A stretch of DNA of 18,270 nt, from the NCBI GenBank assembly GCA_043804035.1, contig JAZDJJ010000185.1:1-18270 (forward strand), given 5' to 3'. Both the position numbers and the translations under genes were made by a program. The notes beneath the pieces are model-generated. The model made no database searches. It was not told the DNA's origin and saw only the letters and a list, made by a program, of their open reading frames with translations. Positions within the stretch are counted from its first letter, which is position 1. Each line of letters opens with the position of its first letter. This document shows, one piece after another, positions 8,278-16,475 of the stretch. Source of the stretch: JAZDJJ01 sp043804035. GTDB taxonomy: Bacteria > Bacteroidota > Bacteroidia > Palsa-948.

Positions 8278-8297
8278 TCCTGAAAATCAATTCAGGA
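8278..8297. repeat. Perfect 7-bp inverted repeat (TCCTGAA / TTCAGGA) after the PorV-like gene
   Basis: The arms TCCTGAA (8278-8284) and TTCAGGA (8291-8297) are separated by six bases. The repeat lies 45 bases past the PorV-like stop on the minus strand. No T tract follows on either strand, so it is not a classic intrinsic terminator. The same arm pair appears at 5648-5688, in a segment that resembles this one. Confidence 0.6.
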
Positions 8298-8341
8298 CTT
8301 GTAATTTCGGGACATAAAAGAAAGTTTACAAATTCGGAAAT

Positions 8342-9475
8342 CTATTTCTGTTCGTTATATTGCTGATATTGCAAACTGAGTGGTTTTTTATTTATATCAA
8401 TTTTTATAGAAAATATATGCGAATACAATGCTCCTGAACGGTCCCCTAAATCGGTGGTAGAATAATCAATGCAGAACTGTTTAATTTTTACACCAATGCC
8501 AAGATTTGGCTGTATTGTGGTAATACTTTTTCCGGTGATGTTTCTTTCTTTCTGAATGTTCATGATTCCTCCCCTTAAAAATGCAATACCTTTATATCCG
8601 AACTCTAATCCAAAATGCGGGTCGGCACTTACAGTATTACTTTTGAAGAGCACATTGCGTTTGCCATCAAAAGTCATGTCAAGATTTAATTCTGTCAGCA
8701 AAGAAAAATTCTCATCAATATTTATTTTTTCTGCACAACCAAGAATCAGTCGTGGCAATGTAATCTCTACGGAATTAATCGGTATTTCATTTCCTGTCAT
8801 ATCAAAAACATTTTTCATTTCATCCGGCAAATTAAAATTCCATGCATTAAAAGTTGAAGTGATATCGCGTGTCATAGCGCCAAATTTCCATCCTTCGTAT
8901 TCGTATTGTACTCCGGCATCCAATCCAAAACCCCATGCTCCGGCAAAATCGCCCACTATCCTGCGAATAATTTTTACATTTCCTCCAAGTTGCAGTCCTT
9001 TAATTTTCGGAGTGTGCGAATATGACAACAAAAAACCATAATCAGCGGCAGAAAATTGTGTAATCTTATTATAATCCACATTGCCATCAGCATCAATTAG
9101 TTCGGTAGTATTAGGAATATTATCCACTCCAAAGCGAATAAGGTTCAATCCAAAAACGCTACTGCTATCTATTCTACGTGTTATGGCTACATAATCGTAT
9201 TTGGAGATACCTGCAAAATATTCTGAGTGCATCAAAGTAAATTGCATATCGCTTTTTATACCCGACAGTCCTGCGGGATTCCAATAGCCAGAAGTAACAT
9301 CTTTCACTGAAGCCACACAAGCATTTGCCATACCAAAAGAACGAGCACCTACTCCAATAGATAAAAACTCATTGCTGTATTTGGGAGTTTGAGCAACAGA
9401 AATAGTTACGAAAATTATCGGAAGCAATAAACCACCTGAAAGAAAAATTGAAAATAGATAATTAGAAGTTTTCAT
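8342..9475 (-). CDS. PorV/PorQ-family outer-membrane protein
   Basis: A 377-residue FadL-like beta-barrel of the PorV/PorQ family. PorV shuttles type IX secretion cargo to the sortase PorU at the outer membrane; this third-type homologue may have another role. The start ATG 9475 gives a clear signal peptide (MKTSNYLF, a hydrophobic core, then SVAQ); an ATG at 9517 would add 14 residues before it. Just after the signal peptide comes the family hallmark FLSIGVGARSFGMANA (about 37-52), then DVTSGYWNPAGL (about 59-70). The remainder alternates polar and aromatic residues typical of transmembrane strands. It lies downstream of the Omp85-like gene on the same strand, 114 bases away. I would not call it porV itself, because no other type IX gene is nearby. 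Confidence 0.85.
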   Translation of the reverse strand: MKTSNYLFSIFLSGGLLLPIIFVTISVAQTPKYSNEFLSIGVGARSFGMANACVASVKDVTSGYWNPAGLSGIKSDMQFTLMHSEYFAGISKYDYVAITRRIDSSSVFGLNLIRFGVDNIPNTTELIDADGNVDYNKITQFSAADYGFLLSYSHTPKIKGLQLGGNVKIIRRIVGDFAGAWGFGLDAGVQYEYEGWKFGAMTRDITSTFNAWNFNLPDEMKNVFDMTGNEIPINSVEITLPRLILGCAEKINIDENFSLLTELNLDMTFDGKRNVLFKSNTVSADPHFGLEFGYKGIAFLRGGIMNIQKERNITGKSITTIQPNLGIGVKIKQFCIDYSTTDLGDRSGALYSHIFSIKIDINKKPLSLQYQQYNEQK

Positions 9476-9589
9476 ATTTGTTGTAAAAGTAAAAAATATT
9501 AGTATACATAACTTCATTTACCACTTGTGAATAAAGGAAACGAAAAAAAAATAAATTATTGTATTCTTTTAAAAACAAAACAATCATTT

Positions 9590-10981
9590 TTAAATTCCTG
9601 CATTTAAGTGAATAAAAAATCCATGCTCCATTTTTTTATTGATGGAATATTCCATTCTCACTACAATATCATAATAAGTAACATAATCAATACCCACTCC
9701 GGCTCCATAAATAAATGTGTTGGCAAGCGGATTGTAAAGTGAATACATATTGTCATCCACATAGCCCGCATCGGCAAAAATTCCTCCATACAAAGCATAA
9801 TGAAACTTGTTAAATTTTTTTATAGAAAAGCAAGGTATCTGCTGAATATGTGGTTTAATAATTTCATATTTCAATCCAAGTTTTGTAGTGCCATAACTTT
9901 GTCCATCAATCACATAATACTCATATCCGCGCACATAATCGTTCCATCCTAATCCTTTTTGAACATAGTACGGCTGATTTTTATTTAGCGAAAATTTGAT
10001 TTTCATTCCACCTGACAAATAAAAACGATCAGAAAGTTTTTCATAATCTCTGATTATAAAATAGAAATTTGTAATATCTAATTTTTCATTTTTTAAAATT
10101 CCCAAGCCAAGTTTTGTTGTCTCAAATTCCCAAAAATATCTCTGCAAAGGATATGCTTTTGAATCGCGGTAATCACTTTTGTAAGAATAACTTAATGTAA
10201 AATATTTCATTTCAGTTTTACTGTTTACAAAATAATCTACCGTATAATTTCTTAGTGTATCGTTGATTATTACCTGCGTAAATTTTCCTTCTATGTAGTG
10301 CCTGTTGTGAATTCCATTTCGATAAATGTAGTTTGATTTTCCGATAAATTCTTCTCTCACATATTCATTAGGATTCTTGAAATAAATGAGCAAATTATTT
10401 TTTGTCATATAAGCAACTTCCCTATTTTTCGAATAGGAAAAAGAAAATCCCATTCCGCTGGTTTGCGTAGATGTGAGATAAGGAATTGCGTATGAAAGCC
10501 CATATTTTTGAGTGTATCCAAACTGCGTGTAAAAACTTAATCCTTCTTTTCTGCCTCTGAAATTATCACGGTTGAGATAAAATCCGTAGTTGGCGCGCTG
10601 AAAGTTTTTTGTTTCCCACCATGTATTAAAATTCCGTTCCTGCACTTCAAAAATCGGAATAGGCCAGGTATACCATCGTTCCTCTACATTTATCAGCACA
10701 TTCACTTTCTGAAATCCGGCAGGCAGGGTATCAATCGTTACAAAGTTGAAGAGCGAAGTGTTGAGCAGATTTTGTTTTGCCGCGATGAGCAATTCAGAAA
10801 GTTTTATTTTCTCAATGGTGTCGCCCGAATGAAACGATAGTTCGCGCAAGATAATGTGTCGTTTGGTAATCTTATTGCCAATAATATTTATTTCATTCAC
10901 GAAAGTAAACGGGAGAACAGAATTTTGAGAATGAAGCATGAGTGGCAGCAGAGTCAGAAAGAAAAAAAATCTGACTGTCAT
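9590..10981 (-). CDS. Omp85-superfamily outer-membrane protein with one POTRA domain
   Basis: From ATG 10981 the protein has 463 residues; an upstream in-frame ATG at 11011 would add ten. The later start gives a clean signal peptide (MTVR, a Phe/Leu core, HSQ). A single POTRA-like domain follows (about 28-102; VNEINIIGNKITKRHI to VNVLINVEERW). The remaining roughly 350 residues look like a barrel rich in aromatic beta strands, with the conserved VRGY tetrad of Omp85 loop 6 at about 350-353 and a C-terminal strand ending FFIHLNAGI. The family includes BamA (barrel assembly), TamA and two-partner secretion pores. One POTRA is fewer than BamA's five, so this is an accessory member of unknown substrate. 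It follows the CBS gene by 10 or 40 bases, so the two are probably co-transcribed. Confidence 0.85.
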   Translation of the reverse strand: MTVRFFFFLTLLPLMLHSQNSVLPFTFVNEINIIGNKITKRHIILRELSFHSGDTIEKIKLSELLIAAKQNLLNTSLFNFVTIDTLPAGFQKVNVLINVEERWYTWPIPIFEVQERNFNTWWETKNFQRANYGFYLNRDNFRGRKEGLSFYTQFGYTQKYGLSYAIPYLTSTQTSGMGFSFSYSKNREVAYMTKNNLLIYFKNPNEYVREEFIGKSNYIYRNGIHNRHYIEGKFTQVIINDTLRNYTVDYFVNSKTEMKYFTLSYSYKSDYRDSKAYPLQRYFWEFETTKLGLGILKNEKLDITNFYFIIRDYEKLSDRFYLSGGMKIKFSLNKNQPYYVQKGLGWNDYVRGYEYYVIDGQSYGTTKLGLKYEIIKPHIQQIPCFSIKKFNKFHYALYGGIFADAGYVDDNMYSLYNPLANTFIYGAGVGIDYVTYYDIVVRMEYSINKKMEHGFFIHLNAGI

Positions 10982-11021
10982 CAGATAAGTTGTGTGCAAG
11001 CGGAGGAACATTGCATGGTTA

Positions 11022-11684
11022 TCAAATATTCAGGAAGTGCATGAACTCATCAAAACGTTTTCGTGTATCTTCACCAAATTGATTCAGATGAAAAGTTGCT
11101 TTCACTGTATAATCATAACGGTTAAATGTTTGGATTATAGGAGACAAATCTTCCTTGTTGATTTTCAAAGTTACTTCTATCTTGGTAGAATCAGGATGTA
11201 AATTGATATACATATTCAAAATTCTGGCATCATTGCCTTCAACAATTTGTGCAATCTGAGAAAGCGAATAATCCCTGACATTTAATTCAAGTACGATAAT
11301 ACCGCCCGGCTCGTGTACAAACGGCATTCCAGCCACTTGCCGAATAACAAAATCAGCTGTAATCACACCAATATAATTATCCTCCTCATCAAGCACAGCT
11401 ACAGCACTCACATCAAACAGAGATATCATTTTTAGTACATCATAAATATGATTGTGCTCCTTCACAGAAGCTTTTACCAGTGGAATACTAATAGTATCTA
11501 ATGTTTTATCCGGATTGTTGAGATCTAAAATATCATTGTAAGAAATCATCCCCAAAAATTTACGTTTGCTGATAATAGGGAGATGCGAAATGCGTAAATC
11601 TTCCATCCAATTAAGAACTTTTTTGCACGTATCGGATGGCTTGAGTGATGGCACTTCATCGGTTATCAATTCATACGCAAGCAT
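11022..11684 (-). CDS. CBS-pair protein with C-terminal ACT-like domain
   Basis: A 220-residue cytoplasmic protein with two CBS motifs (about 3-55 and 66-118; note SHLPIIS and GMISYNDI in the first, SAVAVLDEEDNYIGVIT in the second). Then comes an ACT-like alpha/beta region at about 126-198 (GGIIVLELNVRDYSLSQIAQIV). CBS pairs bind adenosine nucleotides such as AMP, ATP or SAM; ACT domains usually bind amino acids. The architecture is AcuB-like, but the ligand and target are unknown. There is no catalytic domain, so it is likely a sensor. It is the first gene of an apparent operon with the Omp85-like gene and is divergent from pdxJ across 87 bases. From memory, CBS proteins next to pdxJ occur in other Bacteroidota. 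Confidence 0.88.
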   Translation of the reverse strand: MLAYELITDEVPSLKPSDTCKKVLNWMEDLRISHLPIISKRKFLGMISYNDILDLNNPDKTLDTISIPLVKASVKEHNHIYDVLKMISLFDVSAVAVLDEEDNYIGVITADFVIRQVAGMPFVHEPGGIIVLELNVRDYSLSQIAQIVEGNDARILNMYINLHPDSTKIEVTLKINKEDLSPIIQTFNRYDYTVKATFHLNQFGEDTRKRFDEFMHFLNI

Positions 11685-11750
11685 TGGTTTTGTAGTTTAA
11701 AAATTAAAAGGCAACTAAAATAATATCTTTATATTATTTTTTAACTATTA

Positions 11751-11758
11751 CAAATTTA
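11751..11758 (-). promoter_or_regulatory. Candidate Bacteroidota -7 promoter element for the CBS gene
   Basis: On the minus strand this reads TAAATTTG, an exact TAnnTTTG match, 66 bases before the CBS start at 11684. It lies only 13 bases from the pdxJ ATG on the other strand, so its -33 contact region would extend into pdxJ codons and the two divergent promoters must overlap. Confidence 0.4.
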
Positions 11759-11771
11759 CTTTTTTATTTTT

Positions 11772-12488
11772 ATGATAAAACTCAGCGTCAACATAAATAA
11801 AATTGCTACGCTTCGCAACGCGCGTGGAGGAAATCTGCCTGATGTCTTGAAATCTGCTGTTGACATTCAACATTTCGGTGCGCAGGGAATTACTGTTCAT
11901 CCCCGTCCTGACGAAAGGCATATTCGCTATGAGGATGTTTTGAATCTTCGTCCGCTAATTACAACCGAGTTCAACATTGAAGGATACCCATCAAAAGAAT
12001 GGATAGATTTGGTTTTGAAAGTAAACCCAACCCAAGCAACACTTGTCCCTGATCCTCCCGATGCAATCACTTCCAACGCAGGATGGGATACGATCAAAAA
12101 CGAAAGTTTCCTGAAAGAAATAATTTATGAATTAAAAAAAGTAAAAATACGAACATCAATTTTTATTGAAACAAATTTCAAGCATATAGAAAATGCTAAA
12201 AAAGTTGGAACAGATAGAATTGAATTGTACACTGAATCCTACGCAAAAAGTTTTTACACGAATAAAAAAGAAGCCATTCGTCCATTTGTTGAATCTGCTA
12301 ATCTTGCCGGCGAACTCGGACTCGGGATAAATGCCGGGCATGACTTAAATCTTGATAACCTGAATTTTTTTTATAAAAACATTCCAAACTTACTTGAAGT
12401 TTCTATCGGACATGCTTTGATTTCAGACGCGATATATTACGGTTTGGAAAATACTGTACAACTTTATTTGCGACAAATAAGAGAGTGA
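11772..12488 (+). CDS. pdxJ: Pyridoxine 5'-phosphate synthase
   Basis: Condenses 1-deoxy-D-xylulose 5-phosphate with 3-amino-2-oxopropyl phosphate to pyridoxine 5'-phosphate, the ring-closing step of the DXP-dependent vitamin B6 pathway. The 238-residue TIM barrel is full length. Motifs: VNINKIATLRNARGG at 6-20, GITVHPRPDERHI at 39-51 (H43), EFNIEG at 66-71 (E70), VPDPPDAITSNAGWD at 92-106, RIELYTE at 149-155 (E151) and INAGHDLN at 186-193 (H190). H43, E70 and E151 fall at the positions of the known E. coli active-site residues. The wording of these motifs (INKIATLRNARG, HPRPDERHI) is the form usual in Bacteroidota. It has its own start directly after an AT-rich divergent promoter region and is followed after 57 bases by the LTA-synthase-like gene. 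Confidence 0.97.
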   Translation: MIKLSVNINKIATLRNARGGNLPDVLKSAVDIQHFGAQGITVHPRPDERHIRYEDVLNLRPLITTEFNIEGYPSKEWIDLVLKVNPTQATLVPDPPDAITSNAGWDTIKNESFLKEIIYELKKVKIRTSIFIETNFKHIENAKKVGTDRIELYTESYAKSFYTNKKEAIRPFVESANLAGELGLGINAGHDLNLDNLNFFYKNIPNLLEVSIGHALISDAIYYGLENTVQLYLRQIRE

Positions 12489-12545
12489 GCGATTATTGAT
12501 CATTAAACTTAAATCTCTAATCTGCTCCTCAAAATAAAGAATTTT

Positions 12546-13355
12546 ATGTACAAATCAATTATCTTCAACAAGATAAATATTTCTGCACATATCAGATTTT
12601 TATTTTCGGTTTATCTTAATGGAATTTTGTTTTTTACTCTACTGCGTTTTATTTTATTATGCACAAAAGCAGATACATTACCAAAAGAGGACTACGGTTT
12701 TCTTTTCACCTCCTTTGTTTTCGGATTCAGGTTTGATACCTGCGTCTCGTGCTATATTCTTTCATTACCATTTTTATTGTTATTCATTGGATTTTTATTT
12801 CATCAAATCAGAAAAATATTTTTCGCTTTGTCATATTATTTTATTCTTGTTTTTTATTGCATCGCATTTTTTATTTGCTGTGCCGATATTCCATACTACA
12901 ATTATTTTTCTTCAAGAATTACCACAGCATCGCTATTATGGATAGATAGTCCGGTATTTATGTTAAAAATGATTTTCGGAGAATTTACTTATTGGATTTA
13001 TTTTATTTTATTTTTTCTAATTATCTTTTTGTTCGTCAGAAGAATGAACAAAACGAAAAGTAAAATCATGACAAAATATTTTCATCAAACAAACAATTTC
13101 TCTTGGAAAAATGGAATTATTTTTTTTGTATTCGCCGGATTGCTTTTTCTTGGAATCAGGGGAAGGATTTCAGAAAAATCTCCGATTCGCACAGGTACAG
13201 CATATTTCTGTAACAATAATTTTCTTAATCAACTCGGCCTGAATGGTGCCTTTACTTTTATTACTAGTGTCATTGAAGATAGCAAAGCAGAAAATCAGCA
13301 ATTGAATTTGATGAACGATGAAGAAGCAATTACCTATGCCAAAAAAAAATCTTAA
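12546..13355 (+). CDS. LTA-synthase-like enzyme, membrane half (frame broken at its 3' end)
   Basis: A 269-residue product with five or so transmembrane segments (about 17-40, 52-85, 89-112, 142-165, 189-205), including FGFRFDTCVSCYIL, typical of Bacteroidota LTA-synthase/sulfatase proteins. The family's extracytoplasmic catalytic domain should follow the last membrane segment and a linker. Here the frame ends at TAA 13353-13355, directly after nine A residues (13341-13349), and the catalytic domain continues in the +1 frame. Removing one A joins the two parts as one protein of about 657 codons, a normal length for the family. The natural junction is AITYA-KKNLNSHSEF. So this is either a frameshifted gene, a homopolymer error or a gene needing slippage. 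It is probably in an operon with pdxJ. Confidence 0.8.
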   Translation: MYKSIIFNKINISAHIRFLFSVYLNGILFFTLLRFILLCTKADTLPKEDYGFLFTSFVFGFRFDTCVSCYILSLPFLLLFIGFLFHQIRKIFFALSYYFILVFYCIAFFICCADIPYYNYFSSRITTASLLWIDSPVFMLKMIFGEFTYWIYFILFFLIIFLFVRRMNKTKSKIMTKYFHQTNNFSWKNGIIFFVFAGLLFLGIRGRISEKSPIRTGTAYFCNNNFLNQLGLNGAFTFITSVIEDSKAENQQLNLMNDEEAITYAKKKS

Positions 13356-14517
13356 TTCTCACAGTGAATTTGATTCTCCCATAGCCAGAAAAATAATTGC
13401 TCAAGGCGAACCAAAAAAAATGAACTTGGTGCTTGTTATCATGGAAAGGATGTCGGGATTTTATATGGGAAAATACGATGGTCCAAAAAACATTACACCT
13501 GTTCTTGATAGTTTGAAAAATATTTCTCTTTGGTTTGAAAATATCTTCACGCAGGGAACACACACATTCAGTGGAATATATTCAACACTTTTTTCTTACC
13601 CGACTCTTTTGAAAAAGCATTCTATGGCAAATATTCCTTCAGAGAAATATTATTCCATGCCGCAAGTGCTGAAAGAACAAGGATACAGGAATTTATTTTT
13701 CATCTCACATGACGGGCAGTTTGATAATGTTCAGGGATTTTTGACTGCAAATTGTTTTGACAAAGTATACACGCACGATAATTATCCATCAGAAAAAATT
13801 CTGAGCACACTTGGTGTTCCTGATGATTACTTGTTTGAATATTCTATTCCTAAAATGAATGAAGTTGTTTCGGAAGGAAAAAATTTCTTTTGTGGCTTCA
13901 TGACGAGCAGCAATCACGAGCCGTTCATTTTTCCTGAATGGGCAAAAATAAATTTCAAATCATCAGAAGATAAATTCAAAATTGTAGAGTATGCTGATTG
14001 GTCAATTGGAAAATTCATGAAACTTGCTTCGGAACAAAGTTGGTACAATAATACCATTTTTGTTTTTGTTGCCGACCATGGAATGACACCAAAATGGGTT
14101 TATGAAATGCCGATTACTTTTCATCACACCCCGCTCATTATTTATTCGCCCGGGATGAATTTGCAGCCAGCAATATATGATTGTCTCGGTAGTCAAATGG
14201 ATATTTTTCCAACAGTGATGGACCTGATGAATTTTTCTTATGTAAACAATACGATGGGGATTGACCTGCTGAAAGAAAAACATCCATATATTTATTTTAC
14301 TGCTGATGATAAAATCGGTTGCCTTGACAAAGAATTTTATTTCATCCACCAAAATAATGGGATTGAAACTTTGTACCGCTACGAGAATATGAAAACGGAT
14401 AATTATATTGAACAGTACAAAACAAAAACTGAAAGCATGAAAACTTATGCTTACTCCATGCTTCAAACAACACAGTGGATAATCAATAATAAAAAATTTG
14501 GAAAGCAGAAAAGTTAA
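13318..14517 (+). CDS. LTA-synthase-like enzyme, catalytic alkaline-phosphatase-fold half
   Basis: Up to 399 residues from ATG 13318; the first dozen overlap the upstream frame and are probably not a real N-terminus. The domain belongs to the LtaS/phosphoethanolamine-transferase/sulfatase group, which moves phospho-head groups or cleaves sulfate or phosphate esters outside the inner membrane. Visible: a metal-ligand Glu in VIMERMSG (E43), the nucleophile region TQGTHTFSGIYS with T81/T83, SSNHEP (H200), VADHG (D253, H254) and HHTPLIIYSPG. All catalytic positions I would expect from LtaS (Glu, Thr, His, Asp-His) have counterparts, so the domain looks intact. On its own it has no signal peptide or membrane anchor and would stay in the cytoplasm, which argues that it is meant to be fused to the preceding membrane half. 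The substrate is unknown. Confidence 0.8.
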   Translation: MKKQLPMPKKNLNSHSEFDSPIARKIIAQGEPKKMNLVLVIMERMSGFYMGKYDGPKNITPVLDSLKNISLWFENIFTQGTHTFSGIYSTLFSYPTLLKKHSMANIPSEKYYSMPQVLKEQGYRNLFFISHDGQFDNVQGFLTANCFDKVYTHDNYPSEKILSTLGVPDDYLFEYSIPKMNEVVSEGKNFFCGFMTSSNHEPFIFPEWAKINFKSSEDKFKIVEYADWSIGKFMKLASEQSWYNNTIFVFVADHGMTPKWVYEMPITFHHTPLIIYSPGMNLQPAIYDCLGSQMDIFPTVMDLMNFSYVNNTMGIDLLKEKHPYIYFTADDKIGCLDKEFYFIHQNNGIETLYRYENMKTDNYIEQYKTKTESMKTYAYSMLQTTQWIINNKKFGKQKS

Positions 14518-14572
14518 AATTGATGAATCTCATTCTTTCAGTACAATTGGATGTTGTTTTAACTTGATAATT

Positions 14573-14592
14573 CCCTATGGTTTGTCACAGGG
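14573..14592. terminator. Candidate bidirectional terminator hairpin between convergent genes
   Basis: CCCTaTG and CAcAGGG form a 7-position stem with one A/C mismatch and a six-base loop. It lies in the 82-base gap between the stops of the LTA-synthase-like gene (+) and asnB (-). Downstream on the plus strand comes TTGTTC, and on the minus strand AATTATC, so the T tracts are weak. Position and symmetry support termination. Confidence 0.5.
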
Positions 14593-14599
14593 TTGTTCA

Positions 14600-16435
14600 T
14601 TACTGAAATAATTTTGCCGCCATCCAATAATTCCAGTCCTTTATTGCGTCATTTCTTTTTAGCGAAGTTTTGTTTAGAAATTTTTCTTTTACAAGAAATT
14701 TTTTTGCTTCCATAATTGTTTCTTTCACTTTTTTATTATTCATCCATTTTTGTTGCGGGGCTTCAAAGCCGATTTTATCTTTTCGCCATGTGATTTCAGC
14801 AGGTAAAAGATGTTCAAAAGATTTTCTGAGAAGATATTTGGTCCATCCTTCTGCCATTTTCATGGAAGGCGGAAGAGTGAAAAGAAACTCAACGAGACGA
14901 TGAGAAAGAAAAGGCAGCCGCACTTCAACAGAGTGAGCCATGGAATTTCTGTCGGCATATCGTAGTATTTGCTGCATCGCTTCATTTGTTGTGCTTTCAT
15001 AGAGCATATAATTTAAATCCGGTTTTGAACGAATGCTATGTTGAAATGATTCGGAAAAATAAGAAGAATAAAAATCATTTTCAAAATCAGCATAATTTTT
15101 TGGCTTGATAATTTTTTTTACCAACTCCATTTTTTTGTAGAGAGATGGTAACAACGCCTGTAGATAGAATTTTGTGTTTTTATCAAATACCGGTTTTTGA
15201 ACTTGTAAATATTTTTTCCATTCGGATTTGTATTTTTTTCTGTCTTTGGAATATAATTCTTGAAAATAAGCACGAACCAAATAATTATATCCTCCAAAAA
15301 TTTCATCTGCTCCCTGTCCGTCTAACAAAACTTTCACACCATTTTCTCCTGCAAGTTTCATCACTGCATATTGTGCAATGATGCTGGCAGAAAGAAACGG
15401 TTCTTCCTGATGATAGTAAATTTTTTCTATCTCTTGCAGTAAAATATTTTCATCGGGAAAAGTGAAATACGCCTCAGCATTTGTTTTCACAGATATCATT
15501 TCCATGTATTTACCTTCATCTTTATCAAAATCCTGAAAACGTGCAGAAAACGTTTTTTGTTTTATCAGTTTATTTTTTTGTACATTATGAATAACGGTTA
15601 CCACTGCCGAACTGTCTAACCCGCCACTGAGACATGAACCCACTGGCACATCCGAACGCAAACGTCTTGAAACAGATTCATAAAAAAGTTTCTGCACTTC
15701 CTTTGTCGCTTGTTCAAATGTAATGTCATGGTTTTGATTCTTAATATCAATATTCCAGTACTTTACAAGTTTTAATTCCAAATTTTTATTTACGGTCAAA
15801 TAATTGGCGGCAGGTAATTTTTGTACATTGTCAAAAAAAGTTTCTTGCATAGTGAATGGATTATCCACATAGTTATATGCGAGGAAATTGAACAACATTT
15901 TATTATTAACTTTTTGTTTAATACCTCCTGCAAAGAGTGCTTTCATTTCAGAAGCAAAAACAAAACTTTTACTTTTTTCGTAGTGATAATAAAATGGTTT
16001 CTCTCCGAAACGATCACGCGCACAGAAAAGAGATTCTTCCTGTTTATCATAAATAGAAAATGCAAACATGCCGTCAAAAAAATCAAGACATTTTTCTTTT
16101 TTGAAATCATACATAGCAAGAATGACTTCTGTGTCGGAAGTGGTATAAAACCGATAGCCATACTGGTTGAGCATTTCTTTCAGTTCAACATAATTGTATA
16201 TCTCGCCATTGTATGTGATGATGTATCGCGAGAGATATTTCATTGGCTGTCGTGCTGCATCCGATAAGTCAATGATAGCAAGTCGTCTGTGCCCAAATGC
16301 TAAATTTTTACTTTCAGAAAAATAAAATCCCTCACCGTCAGGACCACGATGAATAAGCGTATCCGTCATCCGCTTGATTCTATTAAACGAAATTTCAGAC
16401 GGAGAAGATGAAAAAATTCCTGCTATACCACACAT
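14600..16435 (-). CDS. asnB: Asparagine synthase (glutamine-hydrolysing)
   Basis: Makes asparagine from aspartate, glutamine and ATP, or acts as an AsnB-like amidotransferase in polysaccharide modification. The 611 residues are complete. The N-terminal class II glutaminase domain (about 2-200) has the nucleophile Cys2 exposed after Met removal (MCGIAGIF), RGPDGEG at 30-36, FGHRRLAIIDLS at 47-58, YNGEIYN at 75-81 and the SDTEV segment at 100-104. The synthetase domain has the pyrophosphate loop SGGLDSS at 270-276, later LLDGQGADEIFGGY, and near the C-terminus ADRNSMAHSVEVRLPFL. The start MCG is fixed by the mechanism. The 40-base gap upstream contains a 16-bp perfect palindrome. Members around 600 residues are common near surface-polysaccharide genes, and it faces the LTA-synthase-like gene here; asparagine synthesis is still the simplest reading. 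Confidence 0.95.
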   Translation of the reverse strand: MCGIAGIFSSSPSEISFNRIKRMTDTLIHRGPDGEGFYFSESKNLAFGHRRLAIIDLSDAARQPMKYLSRYIITYNGEIYNYVELKEMLNQYGYRFYTTSDTEVILAMYDFKKEKCLDFFDGMFAFSIYDKQEESLFCARDRFGEKPFYYHYEKSKSFVFASEMKALFAGGIKQKVNNKMLFNFLAYNYVDNPFTMQETFFDNVQKLPAANYLTVNKNLELKLVKYWNIDIKNQNHDITFEQATKEVQKLFYESVSRRLRSDVPVGSCLSGGLDSSAVVTVIHNVQKNKLIKQKTFSARFQDFDKDEGKYMEMISVKTNAEAYFTFPDENILLQEIEKIYYHQEEPFLSASIIAQYAVMKLAGENGVKVLLDGQGADEIFGGYNYLVRAYFQELYSKDRKKYKSEWKKYLQVQKPVFDKNTKFYLQALLPSLYKKMELVKKIIKPKNYADFENDFYSSYFSESFQHSIRSKPDLNYMLYESTTNEAMQQILRYADRNSMAHSVEVRLPFLSHRLVEFLFTLPPSMKMAEGWTKYLLRKSFEHLLPAEITWRKDKIGFEAPQQKWMNNKKVKETIMEAKKFLVKEKFLNKTSLKRNDAIKDWNYWMAAKLFQ

Positions 16436-16451
16436 AATTATAAAATGAAAA

Positions 16452-16467
16452 ATACAAAATTTTGTAT
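16452..16467. promoter_or_regulatory. 16-bp perfect palindrome upstream of asnB (candidate operator)
   Basis: ATACAAAATTTTGTAT is identical to its own reverse complement. It ends 17 bases before the asnB ATG and starts 9 bases after the stop of the preceding gene. A dimeric regulator site is the obvious possibility; being inside the likely leader, it could also form a hairpin in the mRNA. Confidence 0.45.
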
Positions 16468-16475
16468 AGGCGAAT

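Noticed and set aside
11022..11044. Short plus-strand frames around the CBS/Omp85 junction
   Set aside because: Shadows of the two minus-strand genes with no start signal of their own.
13341..13384. Programmed -1 ribosomal frameshift on the A9 run
   Set aside because: The -1 frame meets TAG at 13382-13384; only +1 (or -2) reaches the catalytic half, so a classic slippery-heptamer mechanism does not fit.
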